Positions 27,001 to 35,700 of a stretch of 64,000 bases of DNA are shown here, piece after piece (within the stretch, counting starts at the first letter, position 1; every line of letters begins with the position of its first letter). Source of the stretch: Caprimulgus europaeus (Eukaryota > Chordata > Aves > Caprimulgiformes > Caprimulgidae). Made by a program: the position numbers and the translations under genes. The stretch is taken from contig OU015534.1 in the NCBI GenBank assembly GCA_907165065.1, positions 15,693,686 to 15,757,685 on the forward strand, written 5' to 3'. The notes beneath the pieces were generated by a model. The model saw only the letters and a list, made by a program, of their open reading frames with translations. It made no database searches and had not been told where the DNA came from.

Positions 27001-27003
27001 CAT
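2066..27003 (-). CDS. TTLL7: TTLL7, tubulin polyglutamylase (5' 13 coding exons; 3' part beyond left edge)
   Basis: TTLL7 adds glutamate side chains to tubulin C-terminal tails (mainly beta-tubulin) on microtubules and is linked to neurite growth; that is family knowledge. Seen here: 13 minus-strand coding exons (2066-2152, 2966-3101, 6068-6141, 6221-6368, 7027-7121, 15436-15594, 16422-16586, 19068-19284, 20840-20998, 24941-25008, 25676-25797, 26696-26824, 26979-27003) totalling 1584 nt, 528 codons, open throughout, all AG/GT. Domains: basic stretch about residues 29-36; TTL/ATP-grasp domain about 40-380, with glycine loop [10 protein letters not shown] (159-168), QEYLDKPF (187-194), KFDLR (200-204), HLTNYS (246-251), D335, and the metal-binding E348/N350 in LLEINRAPSF; basic, Glu/Arg-rich microtubule-binding extension 381-454. 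All expected catalytic motifs are intact. The remaining roughly 360 residues, Ser-rich in human, must lie left of position 1. Start: ATG at 27003, MPSLPNEG, matching human MPSLPQEG, with an in-frame TAG three codons upstream. Confidence 0.97.
2153..6067 (-). other. TTLL7 introns around the exon at 2966-3101
   Basis: Intron of 813 bp (2153-2965) and intron of 2966 bp (3102-6067). AT-rich, short A and T runs (for example 4919-4934). Small ORFs here match no family. I see no RNA gene or clear transposon. Confidence 0.75.
2966..3101 (-). CDS. TTLL7: TTLL7 coding exon 12
   Basis: 136 nt, residues 454-499. It begins [20 protein letters not shown], then [20 protein letters not shown] and LKRMK. Acceptor TTATTTTAG, preceded by an unusually C-rich pyrimidine tract at 3109-3124; donor AAG|GTACTG. 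Corresponds to human RIYPPEDKALLEKYENLL. Confidence 0.97.
6068..6141 (-). CDS. TTLL7: TTLL7 coding exon 11 (74 nt)
   Basis: Residues 430-454: [20 protein letters not shown] followed by MGNY. It continues the highly charged alpha-helix of the microtubule-binding extension. Acceptor TGATCTGTAG, donor CAG|GTAACT. Nearly identical to human (ISKEE here, ISREE in human from memory). Confidence 0.97.
6221..6368 (-). CDS. TTLL7: TTLL7 coding exon 10 (microtubule-binding region)
   Basis: 148 nt, residues 380-429. It begins [20 protein letters not shown], then [18 protein letters not shown] and a charged helix LERRKEEL. This is the start of the basic helical extension that docks glutamylating TTLLs on the microtubule. 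Acceptor TGTTTCAG, donor CTG|GTAGGA. Separated from the next exon by an intron of only 79 bp. Confidence 0.97.
6369..7026 (-). other. TTLL7 intron, 658 bp
   Basis: AT-rich with several A/T homopolymer stretches (6757-6778, 6953-6978). Nothing else recognised. Confidence 0.75.
7027..7121 (-). CDS. TTLL7: TTLL7 coding exon 9
   Basis: 95 nt, residues 349-380. It begins [20 protein letters not shown] and continues [18 protein letters not shown] completes the LLE-IN catalytic motif across an 8.3-kb intron. The rest is the closing helix of the TTL domain. Acceptor TTTTTTTCAG, donor CG|GTAAAC. Confidence 0.98.
8451..8513. repeat. Two adjacent hairpins
   Basis: GGTAGGTGAC (8451-8460), loop CTGTTT, then GTCACCTACC (8467-8476): perfect 10-bp stem. 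Directly next, ACTATCAC (8477-8484) pairs with GTGATAGT (8506-8513) across a 21-base loop. Could be a decayed MITE or a transcribed structure. Confidence 0.9.
12034..12091. repeat. (TA)n(CA)n compound microsatellite
   Basis: About 13 TA units followed by CA units with two small interruptions. Confidence 0.98.
13640..13800. repeat. TA/CA/TG-rich palindromic tract
   Basis: Alternating purine-pyrimidine sequence in which ACACACACTG...TATATATAC is followed by GTATAGTGTATGTGTGTATA, so the tract is largely self-complementary. It could form a cruciform or Z-DNA. Confidence 0.85.
15436..15594 (-). CDS. TTLL7: TTLL7 coding exon 8
   Basis: 159 nt, residues 296-348, phase 0 at both ends. It reads [20 protein letters not shown], then [20 protein letters not shown] and LLE. 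D335 in GFDILLD and the terminal E348 are the Mg-ATP ligands expected for an ATP-grasp ligase; E348 pairs with N350 at the start of the next exon. Acceptor CCTACAG, donor GAG|GTAAAC. Confidence 0.98.
15867..15890. repeat. Perfect 10-bp inverted repeat
   Basis: TATACTATAC, loop TGAA, GTATAGTATA, in a TTLL7 intron. Confidence 0.95.
16422..16586 (-). CDS. TTLL7: TTLL7 coding exon 7
   Basis: 165 nt, residues 241-295, phase 0 at both ends. It begins [20 protein letters not shown], continues with a charged loop, then SIKWFTEFL and [16 protein letters not shown] is the signature TTLL motif near the active site. Acceptor TTTTTTTAG, donor TCA|GTAAGA. The block before KFWSDIS (ETNNLDVS) differs most from human (QANQHDVA, from memory). 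Confidence 0.97.
19068..19284 (-). CDS. TTLL7: TTLL7 coding exon 6
   Basis: 217 nt, residues 168-240. It reads [50 protein letters not shown], then [18 protein letters not shown] and KFDLR are core ATP-grasp motifs of all TTLLs; LVRMGTEKY is also strongly conserved. Acceptor TTTTACCAG, donor TTG|GTAAGC, phase 1 to 0. Longest coding exon in the window. Confidence 0.98.
19285..20839 (-). other. TTLL7 intron, 1555 bp, with T27-linked insert
   Basis: Ordinary AT-rich intron up to about 20150, then a T27 run followed by about 380 bp of distinctly GC-richer sequence (see separate entry), then AT-rich again. Confidence 0.7.
20150..20545 (-). mobile_element. Probable retroposed insert with poly-A tail (family unknown)
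   Basis: A T27 run (20150-20176) is joined directly to about 380 bp of GC-richer DNA (words such as CAGCCCCCAACCACCAAAAC, CTCCTACACCTCATGGCTGC) inside an AT-rich intron. Read on the minus strand this is a sequence ending in a long A tail, typical of a retroposed RNA or LINE/SINE product. The plus frame is open over 141 codons but looks non-coding. No target duplication could be fixed, and family assignment failed. Confidence 0.4.
20840..20998 (-). CDS. TTLL7: TTLL7 coding exon 5
   Basis: 159 nt, residues 115-168. Encodes [15 protein letters not shown], a lysine/arginine-rich helix KELKKKRRQ, then [13 protein letters not shown], the glycine-rich ATP-contact loop of the ATP-grasp fold. Acceptor TTTTTTGCAG, donor GG|GTAAAT. 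Lys159 in VKPANGA is the expected nucleotide-contacting lysine. Confidence 0.97.
21411..21452. repeat. T-rich tract with C interruptions
   Basis: Pyrimidine-only tract of about 42 bp (T blocks split by single C). On the plus strand it resembles a strong polypyrimidine tract, but the gene runs on the other strand. Confidence 0.95.
23857..23975 (+). mobile_element. LTR fragment related to the solo LTR at 59870
   Basis: Begins with the same TGTCCTGGTTTT start, followed by a GGATAGGGTTAATTTTCTTC stretch, a TAGTAGCTAG motif and GTTGATAACA, in the order seen in the first part of this avian LTR type. It lies inside a TTLL7 intron in the antisense direction to the gene. The right limit is unclear; similarity fades after about 23975. 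A partial, old fossil copy. Confidence 0.65.
24941..25008 (-). CDS. TTLL7: TTLL7 coding exon 4 (68 nt)
   Basis: Encodes [20 protein letters not shown] plus MT and part of K115. Acceptor TTCCTCAG, donor ACTAA|GTAATC. NHFPG and the KDFLARN helix are hallmark TTLL polyglutamylase sequence (usually N-x-FPG followed by K-D-x-L). Too short to stand out as an ORF on its own; placed by protein match and phase agreement with both neighbours. Confidence 0.96.
25009..26695 (-). other. TTLL7 introns of 667 and 898 bp
   Basis: These flank the exon at 25676-25797. AT-rich; nothing recognisable beyond splice signals. Confidence 0.7.
25676..25797 (-). CDS. TTLL7: TTLL7 coding exon 3
   Basis: 122 nt, residues 52-92: [13 protein letters not shown], then [20 protein letters not shown], ending RNYQ. 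Acceptor TCTCCATAG, donor CAG|GTAGAG, phase 2 to 0. Matches human VRLVIDEMGFMKT and DEDETSNLIWCDS. The W in NLIWSD is a family-wide TTLL residue. Confidence 0.97.
26696..26824 (-). CDS. TTLL7: TTLL7 coding exon 2
   Basis: 129 nt, residues 9 (split) to 52 (split). Acceptor TTTTTCAAAG, donor TTG|GTAGGA. It encodes the conserved SELPYQST segment, a basic KRKVRKKK stretch and [12 protein letters not shown], the first beta-strand of the TTL domain. It carries an out-of-frame ACCATGG just inside its 5' end that opens only five codons. Separated from the previous exon by a 154-bp intron. Confidence 0.96.
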
Positions 27004-27068
27004 TATAACCTAGGATAGCGCAGAAGTACAGCCCAAATTTTGTTCCAAGTTCTCAGAAAATGGTGGAG
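26979..27068 (-). CDS. TTLL7: TTLL7 first coding exon (start codon) with 5'UTR part
   Basis: The ATG is the reverse complement of 27001-27003 and the coding part is 25 nt (27003-26979), giving MPSLPNEG plus one base of the next codon. An in-frame TAG lies nine bases upstream and the -3 base is A, which supports this start. The donor is GAG|GTATGC. The 5' limit is uncertain: the best nearby acceptor (TTTGACAG) would start the exon at 27068, but TTCCAG and AACACAG acceptors further upstream (about 27140-27160) are also possible. Only 8 complete codons are present, so this exon is easily missed by automatic annotation. Confidence 0.9.
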
Positions 27069-30000
27069 CTGTCAAAGTCAAATTATTTAAAGCTCCAGTC
27101 ATACCATTTCAGTGTCTGGTTGTAGCATATATATATCTGGAATGGATAGATATCTGTGTTAAAAAAATATATAAGAAAGACTATTATAGAGAAATCCTGA
27201 AGAAATATAAACAGCAGAAAACTAAATATGGAAATGCTTTTAATAACAAGTTAAAAGTAATGGTTATTTTAAAAGACTGATCAAGTTATTGTAAATACAA
27301 AGCTGTGTTCATTACAATTCAATTGTTTTGTTTCTGGGAAAAATAATTTTACAGTATTAATTTTCAAAATGAGATTATATTACCTCATTTTCTTATTTTT
27401 ATTTGTGTATGTGAGATTTTCGGCATGAAAATAGGTAACATCAAATTCAATCAATACTGCAAACTTTTATCTCCACCAAGCTCACTAAATTTATAGAAAT
27501 TTTAAACCATATTTTAATTAAAAGTTTAAAATGAGACAAACAGTATTATGTGTTTTCAGCTACCAAATGGGAAATAACTGAAATCACCTGAATAATATTT
27601 TTCCATTTTTTCATTTTTCATTATTTTTAAAGCAATTGTCCAACAATCCCTTGGTAACACATGGCTGCAATTTCATGACCACTTAATGACACAATGAACA
27701 TAATTTCAAAGATGTTTTTGGTTGGCAAGTTGTCAGTTTCTAAAATGAGTAATTATTTGCATAAAATGCTACTTTTCATGTCTACACTGATGCAATTTAT
27801 TTGGTTTTTTTCCCCTCTATGAACACACTACCACATGTAAAAATCCAACATATTAAAAAGCTTTTTAGGTCCGGCTTAAGCACACAAGAACAATGGGCTA
27901 AAATATTAGGAAGAAAACTCAGGAATAAAATGCTTCTAAACACACTGCTGCATGACCTCAGGCAGGCAGCACTGTTATAACAAAGTCTGCAAGGAAACAA
28001 GTGCTGTCTTTGGCAGGCTGCCGCAAACAAATCCACGAGTTTTTGAAGCATATACAATATAAGTTACTGATTTTTAAATGCTGTCATTTCTTTTCTGCCA
28101 TTATATGCATGGCTGAAGTTCCTTATGCTAGTTTTAGATTAGTTTATATTGCCACTAGTGGTGATTACAAAACTTATTTTAAATGGCTTCACATAGAGCA
28201 CGGGGAATTTCTTCTCCTATAAATAGCAGCAAATTACAGTAAAGTCAAATGCACCCATAACTTATGACACGAAATGTATTTGGTCATAAGATTGGACAGG
28301 ATGTGCATTAGCAAAATCACCAGAACATTACTTACTTTTTCTTAGTAGGTTCTTTTATGACTGGTGCAATGTACTAGGGACCAAATCCTGCTGTGTAAAA
28401 AGACAACCAAATTTCCTTCCTGTCCCTTCAGTGCAGTGCCACAAATTAACACCAAAACATGACCCCGTGTATTTATCCAGAAAGGAAGCACAGATGTTTT
28501 AGACACGGATACTGTTATGCTGCTGAACATTGTAACTCCCAGTCATACTTGAAACACACTCTGCTGAACCACAACTCGTTAAGAAAATCTCCCCCAAACT
28601 GAACTACAACTGGTAGGTCATTTTGAAGTTTTAACGTTTTGGGTGCCATCATCTGAGAAGGTGGCCTGAAAGTCCTCCTGCCCACGAGCCTACTAAAATT
28701 AGACACAGAGATGGGAAAGGAAAGCTTTCATCCTCGTTAAAATCTCTGCAAAGGAAAAGAAATGCTGGGCACAATGACTCACTGAATATTGCATGTTATC
28801 TGTTTCTCAAGCTAAGAATACCACCAGAGTACAGGACATGTTTAGTTCCTGGGAATAATACCGAAGTGCATCTGTTAGCCAATTAAGGGCTTCTATGCAC
28901 ACACATGAATGCCTAGCAGTCGTTCCCCCACTGTACTGGCTAAAAACTTGTAGCATATTTGGAAGAATGTCAAGACGACTAATATTCCCCTGTGAGAAAT
29001 GCCAGCTCTTACTAACACAGCATGATTTACAAGCTATGACGTGGTAATAAAAAGCAAGCAGCTCACAGAGCTTTCATTCAACTTATAATCACAGGAAAAT
29101 ATCTGCCCAAAGTTACTACAACACATCGTATTCTGAAAGGGGACCATAAAGCTCCGAACGGCACTACATTGTTTAATTACTGTTTTTCTTTATACAGAAA
29201 TTATTCCACTCTTTCAGGTTTGAATAAAAAGCACCAACACTCAAGGTCCATGACTTCCAACCAGTCAGCTTTTTAGCAAACATACAGGAGTTGATGGTAA
29301 AGATTTATGGTCACCTTTAGAGTATTCTATGGACAATTAGTAGTTTGACCATCGGAAAAAACAAAGTAATTGGTCTGCCTAACTCTCACAAAAATCTCTG
29401 CAAACTGGTCATTGAAGTAACTCTTTTCTTAACAAGATTACAGATGACAATTTTCATCACCACAGTTGAAGCATGCACTCCTCTAATGATGCCAAATGTT
29501 GTTACAAGACACACGCAGTCTATTTATCAAATCCTGATTTAAACTGAATTCTTCAAAGACTAAAGGGATCATTACTGTGCTCTGTATTCAAACTTACTCT
29601 AGGATTTTGACTTTTCAGAAGCACTGTCCTATGCCAATAAAGTCAAACTGTAGTCTGTCTTAAGCTTGTATATAATAATTCAAAATTGTTTTACAATTGC
29701 TTCACTTCTCTTAAGTTGCACATCTCCAGACAACCATTTCACTGAACACTAAAACACCAGCAGTTCTAAATTAGAAGTAGATTTCCAAAATATTTTACAT
29801 AGGATGCAGTCCTTTCCTTTGTACCTACTGAAACTATCTCCCTTCCAAAGGGCAAATACAGGTCCAAACAAACTGGACAAACTCAGTTTTTCTTCCCACC
29901 CTGTCAAGTGACAGATGAGCAGTACAGCATCTCATCTGAGGGAATACATTACCCAGAGCTCTAGCTGTGAGTTGTAAGCTAAGCCACGGGAACAGTAGAC

Positions 30001-31087
30001 ACTCTCCTACTTAGACCTCCAAGCTTTGAATGACCCCAGTGCAGAACCATGAGAAGTTCCAGTTCTGCAGCAAGAAAACCTAAGACCAGGCTACTGAGGA
30101 AGCTGCAATCCTCCAAGTAAACTGCAACTGTTCCTCAGATTACACTTTAGATGAGCAGTTCTCTAACTGAGGGAATAGGTCACTCAGGAAAGACAGGAAT
30201 ACATCTCAGAGCAATAAATGAAGAACTGTTGCTGAGGGGAGGGAGCTGGAAGGAGAGGGGCACACACTGACAGAGCACTGAGATGCAACATTGCAACGCC
30301 ACAGACCCTGGCAGCCACAAGCTCCCACATGCCTTTCCTCCTTTTGAATTCTATACAGCAGAAATCAGTTAGTCATTCTCTGACCCAGGTCCTCCCCAGG
30401 CACCTTTTTCTAGCTCACATCTCTTCATTTGTTATTCTTGCCCAGCCCTACTCCCAGCCAGAGCTGTCTCAGGAGTGCTGAAGGAAGGAGACTTGCAGCA
30501 CAGACCGCTTTGCAGGCAGCCTCTGCCACCCCGACGGAATCACCAAGTTGCAGGGCAAAGATTATTGCACAGCCCACCAGATCACACAGCAACAGCAGCA
30601 GCACCAGCATTGCCCGGTTATGATTACATCCAGTTCTGAGTCAGTTCTTACAACTGTGACAAGTTTTTACCTATAAAATAAGCATAACCTATAACCCGTG
30701 TTCAGCTACAACAATGTAGAGGCATATCTCTCGAGAAACCTACCTGAAAGACCTGTTTCTAAGCGACTGCTTTTAATAACATGGAAGAAAGTACTCTATT
30801 TCCAGGCTGGCAGTGATGAGGTTTGCTCAACATTGCCGAGTTGGCTATTGGGAATCTCTGAATTCACACTCAGACAGAAAAGGATCACAGTTCCTGCTGT
30901 ACATACCATTTCCCTCCTGAAATCATGATACACACAAATTGCTGAAGGTTTGTTGCTTACTGATGCAAGGGTGGCTGAACAAAAATGGTTAACCTATAAA
31001 TGGAGAAAGACATGTGAAGAAGAAATGAATGCATCTTCATCAGGTTAGCACATCCTTACACAAACAAGCACTTCGAATAAAAGTGTT

Positions 31088-31105
31088 GGGGGGGCGGGGG
31101 GGAGG
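31088..31105. repeat. G-run (G7-C-G7)
   Basis: Two G7 blocks separated by C, followed by AGG. Slippage-prone and potentially quadruplex-forming. Confidence 0.95.
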
Positions 31106-31700
31106 AGAAGATGAGATGTTATCTCTACCGTTGCCCGGCAAAGGTGTGGGAGAGCCAGCAAGAGAGACATACTGCACACAATCCTGTCCTAGAAGAGACA
31201 GAAGAAAAAAAGGAAGAAAAAGGAAAAGCAAAAGGAGCTTTTTTTTCTCCAGGGACAGCAGAAGAGGGGTACTCTTGCTGGAGGAGACCAAAGCAGATGC
31301 TTGAGTCCATCTAAGGGAAACAGTCAGAGCAAGGTATGAGGGTGCCTGGGTGAAGAGCAGGAGATAGTGGGAAGAAGTGGTTTCATAGTTAATGGAGTGA
31401 CCCATGTTGCCTTAATAACAAGTTGTAATATGTTGCAGAAAATAAAAAAATAAAACAGTATTTTTTGCTGTTACACAAATTAAGTGTATCATAAGACATT
31501 AGTAAACTGCCTGAAAAATATTATTCTGGCCTAGATTATATAGAAGTATTTTTTAACAAATCCCTCATTTCCCAAGTTATTTGTTCCACGTTGCTCACAA
31601 GTGACCTCTGCCTTTCATGATCCTTCACTTTACATCCTAATGCCATGTGGAGCTGAAAAGGTTGTTTTTAGTCTCTAAATAGGAGGTGCTTGCCATCAGA

Positions 31701-31726
31701 CCCCCTTCCCCCCCCCCCCCCGCCCC
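31701..31726. repeat. C-run (C5-TT-C14-G-C4)
   Basis: C14 block flanked by shorter C runs; G-rich on the TTLL7 sense strand. Confidence 0.95.
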
Positions 31727-32712
31727 AAAGAGCAAGCATCCCAGAAAAAGGCTGAATTAATCAGAGCAAAATACAGGGGGAGTCAAACTTAAAATAAAGT
31801 GGTGCAACTTGAGAATCTGTTACAAAGAATACTCATGTCAATGGGATTCTTCAAGCAAATCTGGATCATACCAGTAACTATAAAAACACTACAGTGTACC
31901 CTAACAAAAAGAGACTAGATTGCATACGTGCATTTAAAATAGACTAATCCAATAGATTTAAGCATTAAGAACAGACAAGTAATCATTCACCAACAGTAGA
32001 ATGCTTTAGAATAGATTTTAAAACCAGCAGTCTGCTCTCCTCTGAGCCCTTTAGTGCTATTTACTCAGTGCTGTCAAGTGTCTGGAAATGCACAGTAACT
32101 GGGAAGAAATGTGCAAAGCTCCTGACATAAGGAGCTTTCACTCTGAAATGGAGGCACACTGAAGATACAGTCACAGACCTTGGCAGAGGACCACGGGGAT
32201 GGAAGGACAACACCACAGTGCTGCAATCCCTACTCTCCAGTTAGCTGGAAAACTAAAACAACAAAAATTTCACAGAAACACAAAAAAGAAGTAAGTTAAA
32301 ATAGTCTTCAGTGCACTGACCTAGCAAACATGACTTCTGGGTTTTTTTCAGTCTGACCTAAATAACTAAGGTTTTTGCTCCCTTAGATCTCTGAGTGTGA
32401 AAGTCTGAATACACTGTAGTGAGGGGTCTGCTATTTATTACAGTTACACAAAACTATAATCTATTGTTGATCTGGAATTAAGACATAAAATGCAGATTCA
32501 AAATGAGATTAAGACATTAACAAAAATAATAACAGAGAAAAATGCCTTCTTCACTACTGCCTTGAAAGAGCAAAGTGATAGCAATTTGCAGAAATTAAAG
32601 GCCAGAATTTATACTCTTTCTCAATTTTTTTCTAATATGTGTCTTGACAAAATATTTGTTGAAGTGTTCCTGCTACAACCAAGCATAGTCGAGCAGTTTT
32701 ACTGTAACATGC

Positions 32713-32713
<1 letters not shown>

Positions 32714-32741
<28 letters not shown>
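32714..32741. repeat. A28 homopolymer
   Basis: Uninterrupted A28 within intron 1; no attached element recognised. Confidence 0.97.
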
Positions 32742-32744
<3 letters not shown>

Positions 32745-35700
32745 GTGGCAAGTTCTCACTCCTACAGAGAAATTCTAGATGCAAAAAGCAATTCTCATTT
32801 TGAAGCTCAATGTGTCAAAGTGACAAGCTTGTTTTTAAAAGGCTATCTGTCAGCTGGCTTGAAAATGCATACACGTTAGGGTTTGGTTCAAAATATTCTG
32901 AAGTCAAAGGAAATCTATTAATTTCAACAGCCTTCACTCTCACCATCAGTGAGATGAGATGTTTATTCAGCAGTTCATTCAGATAAAGTGAAAGTACAGA
33001 GTTCTCAGGTGTTTGATTTGCTAAATGGACAGCTACAAGCCACACAATACAAACAGCAATGATTTACACAACTTAAAACTGGTTTGAATCATGCAGTTCT
33101 GTAAAACAATTTTCTGAAGTAGCTTTTCTGAATAGACAACATTTCTAGAACTTCCAGGTTTTTTTCTGAACTACCAAACAAACTACCAAAACAACCAAAC
33201 CAAGCTATGGTAACAGCTCTCTACCTCTGAATCCAGTTAGTTACCTTAATGTGAGTTTCATCTTACACCTGCCATTTACCATTCAAGACCCCAATCAGTA
33301 AAGGTCCTAGAATCAGTCTTAGCCTTCTGCAACACAGCTTATATCATAAACATAATTTTACAATGCCTATTTAGTAATACTGAAAGCATAAAACTACCCC
33401 AATCCTCCCAGTCTACCTTCAAAACACAATGCAAAAGAGAGTCTGCATCGCAGTTGTGAATCTGTATCTTCTGCTGGAGAACACAAAAGGTGCAGGATCT
33501 TCAACGGTTGCAGCCTGGTCAGAGGACAACCCTTCAGTGCCAGCTCCAAGGCTCAGCCACACGCCTTGGCACAGAGCTTCAGGAGCTTTGCAGTCTCAGC
33601 TCATGGGAGATTTTCTTTTGGTCTTTCCTGATTTTGCACTTGACAGCTTTGGGTTGAGTTTTATTTTTGGTTTTTTTATTGTTTATTATCAACAAAATGG
33701 TAAATATATATTCCTGATTCAGAAAACAGGAAATGTATTAGAAGCTGTTAAGATGGTGGAAGTGTCACAACAGAAGTGTTTCACAGGAGTTAATCACTTC
33801 CTAGTTACAACATACAGAGATCAGAATTGGGCACAGAAGCAATTTTTTTCTTTTCTGTGTTGTCTTGAAGCAATATTGCATCTTTTTGCATTCATCCATT
33901 TTCCAAAAGGAAACTTCAAAAAATTTAAATCAATGTCAAAGCTTTCAAAGCTGAAGATTGATTTTCTCTTTAAAAAATGACCTCCAAAGTGTCTTTCATA
34001 GCAGAGCACATAATGTGACTATCTGTTGGCTCATTCTCACCCTTCAAAAGCCCTTTCTAATGTGATAACATATTTCAGCCTGTTAGCAAATTGAGTAGTA
34101 TAGAATTTCATAGTTATGTTCTGAATATTGTAAGAGAGAGCCATCAAAGAAAGACAGAATTAGAAGATTACAATAAAAAGGACAATGCTTGAACCTTATT
34201 CAGTAAAGCATGGGAAATATATTAGTGGATAAGGCAAGTGAAAAGAATCTGTACGACTTACAAATCAATAATTCGTAAATAAAATGCAGGGCACTTTTAA
34301 TAAACATCATTTAGTATTCATAATGGCAAGGAAAAATATTGAAAAAATAGCCCAAACAACCTCAAGTGAAACCATGTTTTTATACAGTAAAATCTTAATT
34401 TCAGAAAATCTATCACTCACTGTCAAAAAAAATCAGCTTTAACCTTCTACTCTCTGTCAGCAAGAAACACAGACAACGCCTAGGCCTGGTACCTCTGCTC
34501 ACCACTTCAGTAAGTGTTAGTAACACCATAAATCTGTCAGCAGGACAGCGTTTCACTAACTCTAGAACAGAAAGTACTCCTAGTCCTTGCTCACAGTAAG
34601 TTCCACTGAACACTGCTGAATGGAAACATATCTCTATTTATTGTAACTACCTATCCCAACAACACCAAAAATCATTTCACTTGCATTTAAAATAGTGTTG
34701 GAGTAATCCAGGCATTTTCAGCCCAGAAACATAAGTCAAAGTGCATTGGCCACATCAGCTCTGCAAGCAACAGCCAAGTGGCTTGATCCCTAACACCCAT
34801 AGAAGGGCTGGACCCCTGTCACCTTAGAAGGAGCATTCCCTTTAAAACAAACAACTGAAGGGCACTTGTTTGCTTCGTCTCGGGGACCACAAGTGCAGGA
34901 AGCCACGCTGACTGACAGACTGCCGCACACAAAGGGCCAATGCTCTTTGTGGTAAGGCAGCCATGGACACTAATGAGAAAAACAGAGATGATAATGTGCA
35001 GTAGTGATTATGTGTAATGGTAATACTGAAGTCTGGCATTAACAGTGTGGTTTTCATAGTGGAAAGGACAAAAAAGAGAGAGTTGGGAGAGGAAATGAGT
35101 TGTAGCACCTGCGAGAACATCTCTGCTCTGCTTTTGACTCTGCAATGTGCCAATCATGCTTTGCATTACAGCATGTCAGCATACACCAACATGTATCACA
35201 GGGTGTTTCAAACTGTGTACACCACACAATAATCACTGCTGGAATTAAACCATTCCTTTCTTTTTCCGTCATCCACTTCTCAAAAGATTTATTTTTCTAG
35301 CAAGAGATCTTAAAGATCTACAAGATAGGATAATTTAACATTTTACATATATCAGCATAGTTACCTTAGTAGAACAGAAAAAGCACTGATCATTTAAGGA
35401 AGCTGATACATTTGCAATGATTGCTTATATTATAAATAGCTCTTGGGAGAAGATTTAATAAGGATTTTGGGGGGAAGGGGAAATAAAATAATGACATTTT
35501 TAGAAGGTTCTCCCTCACAAATCAAATCCTTCCTCTCTTATTTCAAGCTGGTGGCATTGTCTTGGTGTGTTCAGGGATACAAGAACACAGATATGGTTAA
35601 AATCATTAATACAGGCCTCTGTGTATTGCAACAGCCACACCTTAGCCCCACGTGAAGTATGCCCTATTATATCACATATTTTACCGGCCTACCATTCATA

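Noticed and set aside
30425-30610. Minus-strand 61-codon ORF with signal-peptide-like MLVLLLLLCDLVGCAIIF start
   Set aside because: The leucine run comes from a short CAG/CTG-rich stretch. No other support, and a plus-strand ORF overlaps it over the same bases.
33429-33980. 183-codon plus-strand ORF in TTLL7 intron 1
   Set aside because: Longest ORF outside the island, but the C-terminal half is Phe/Lys low-complexity, with no family similarity and no promoter or splice context. Consistent with chance in 18 kb of intron.
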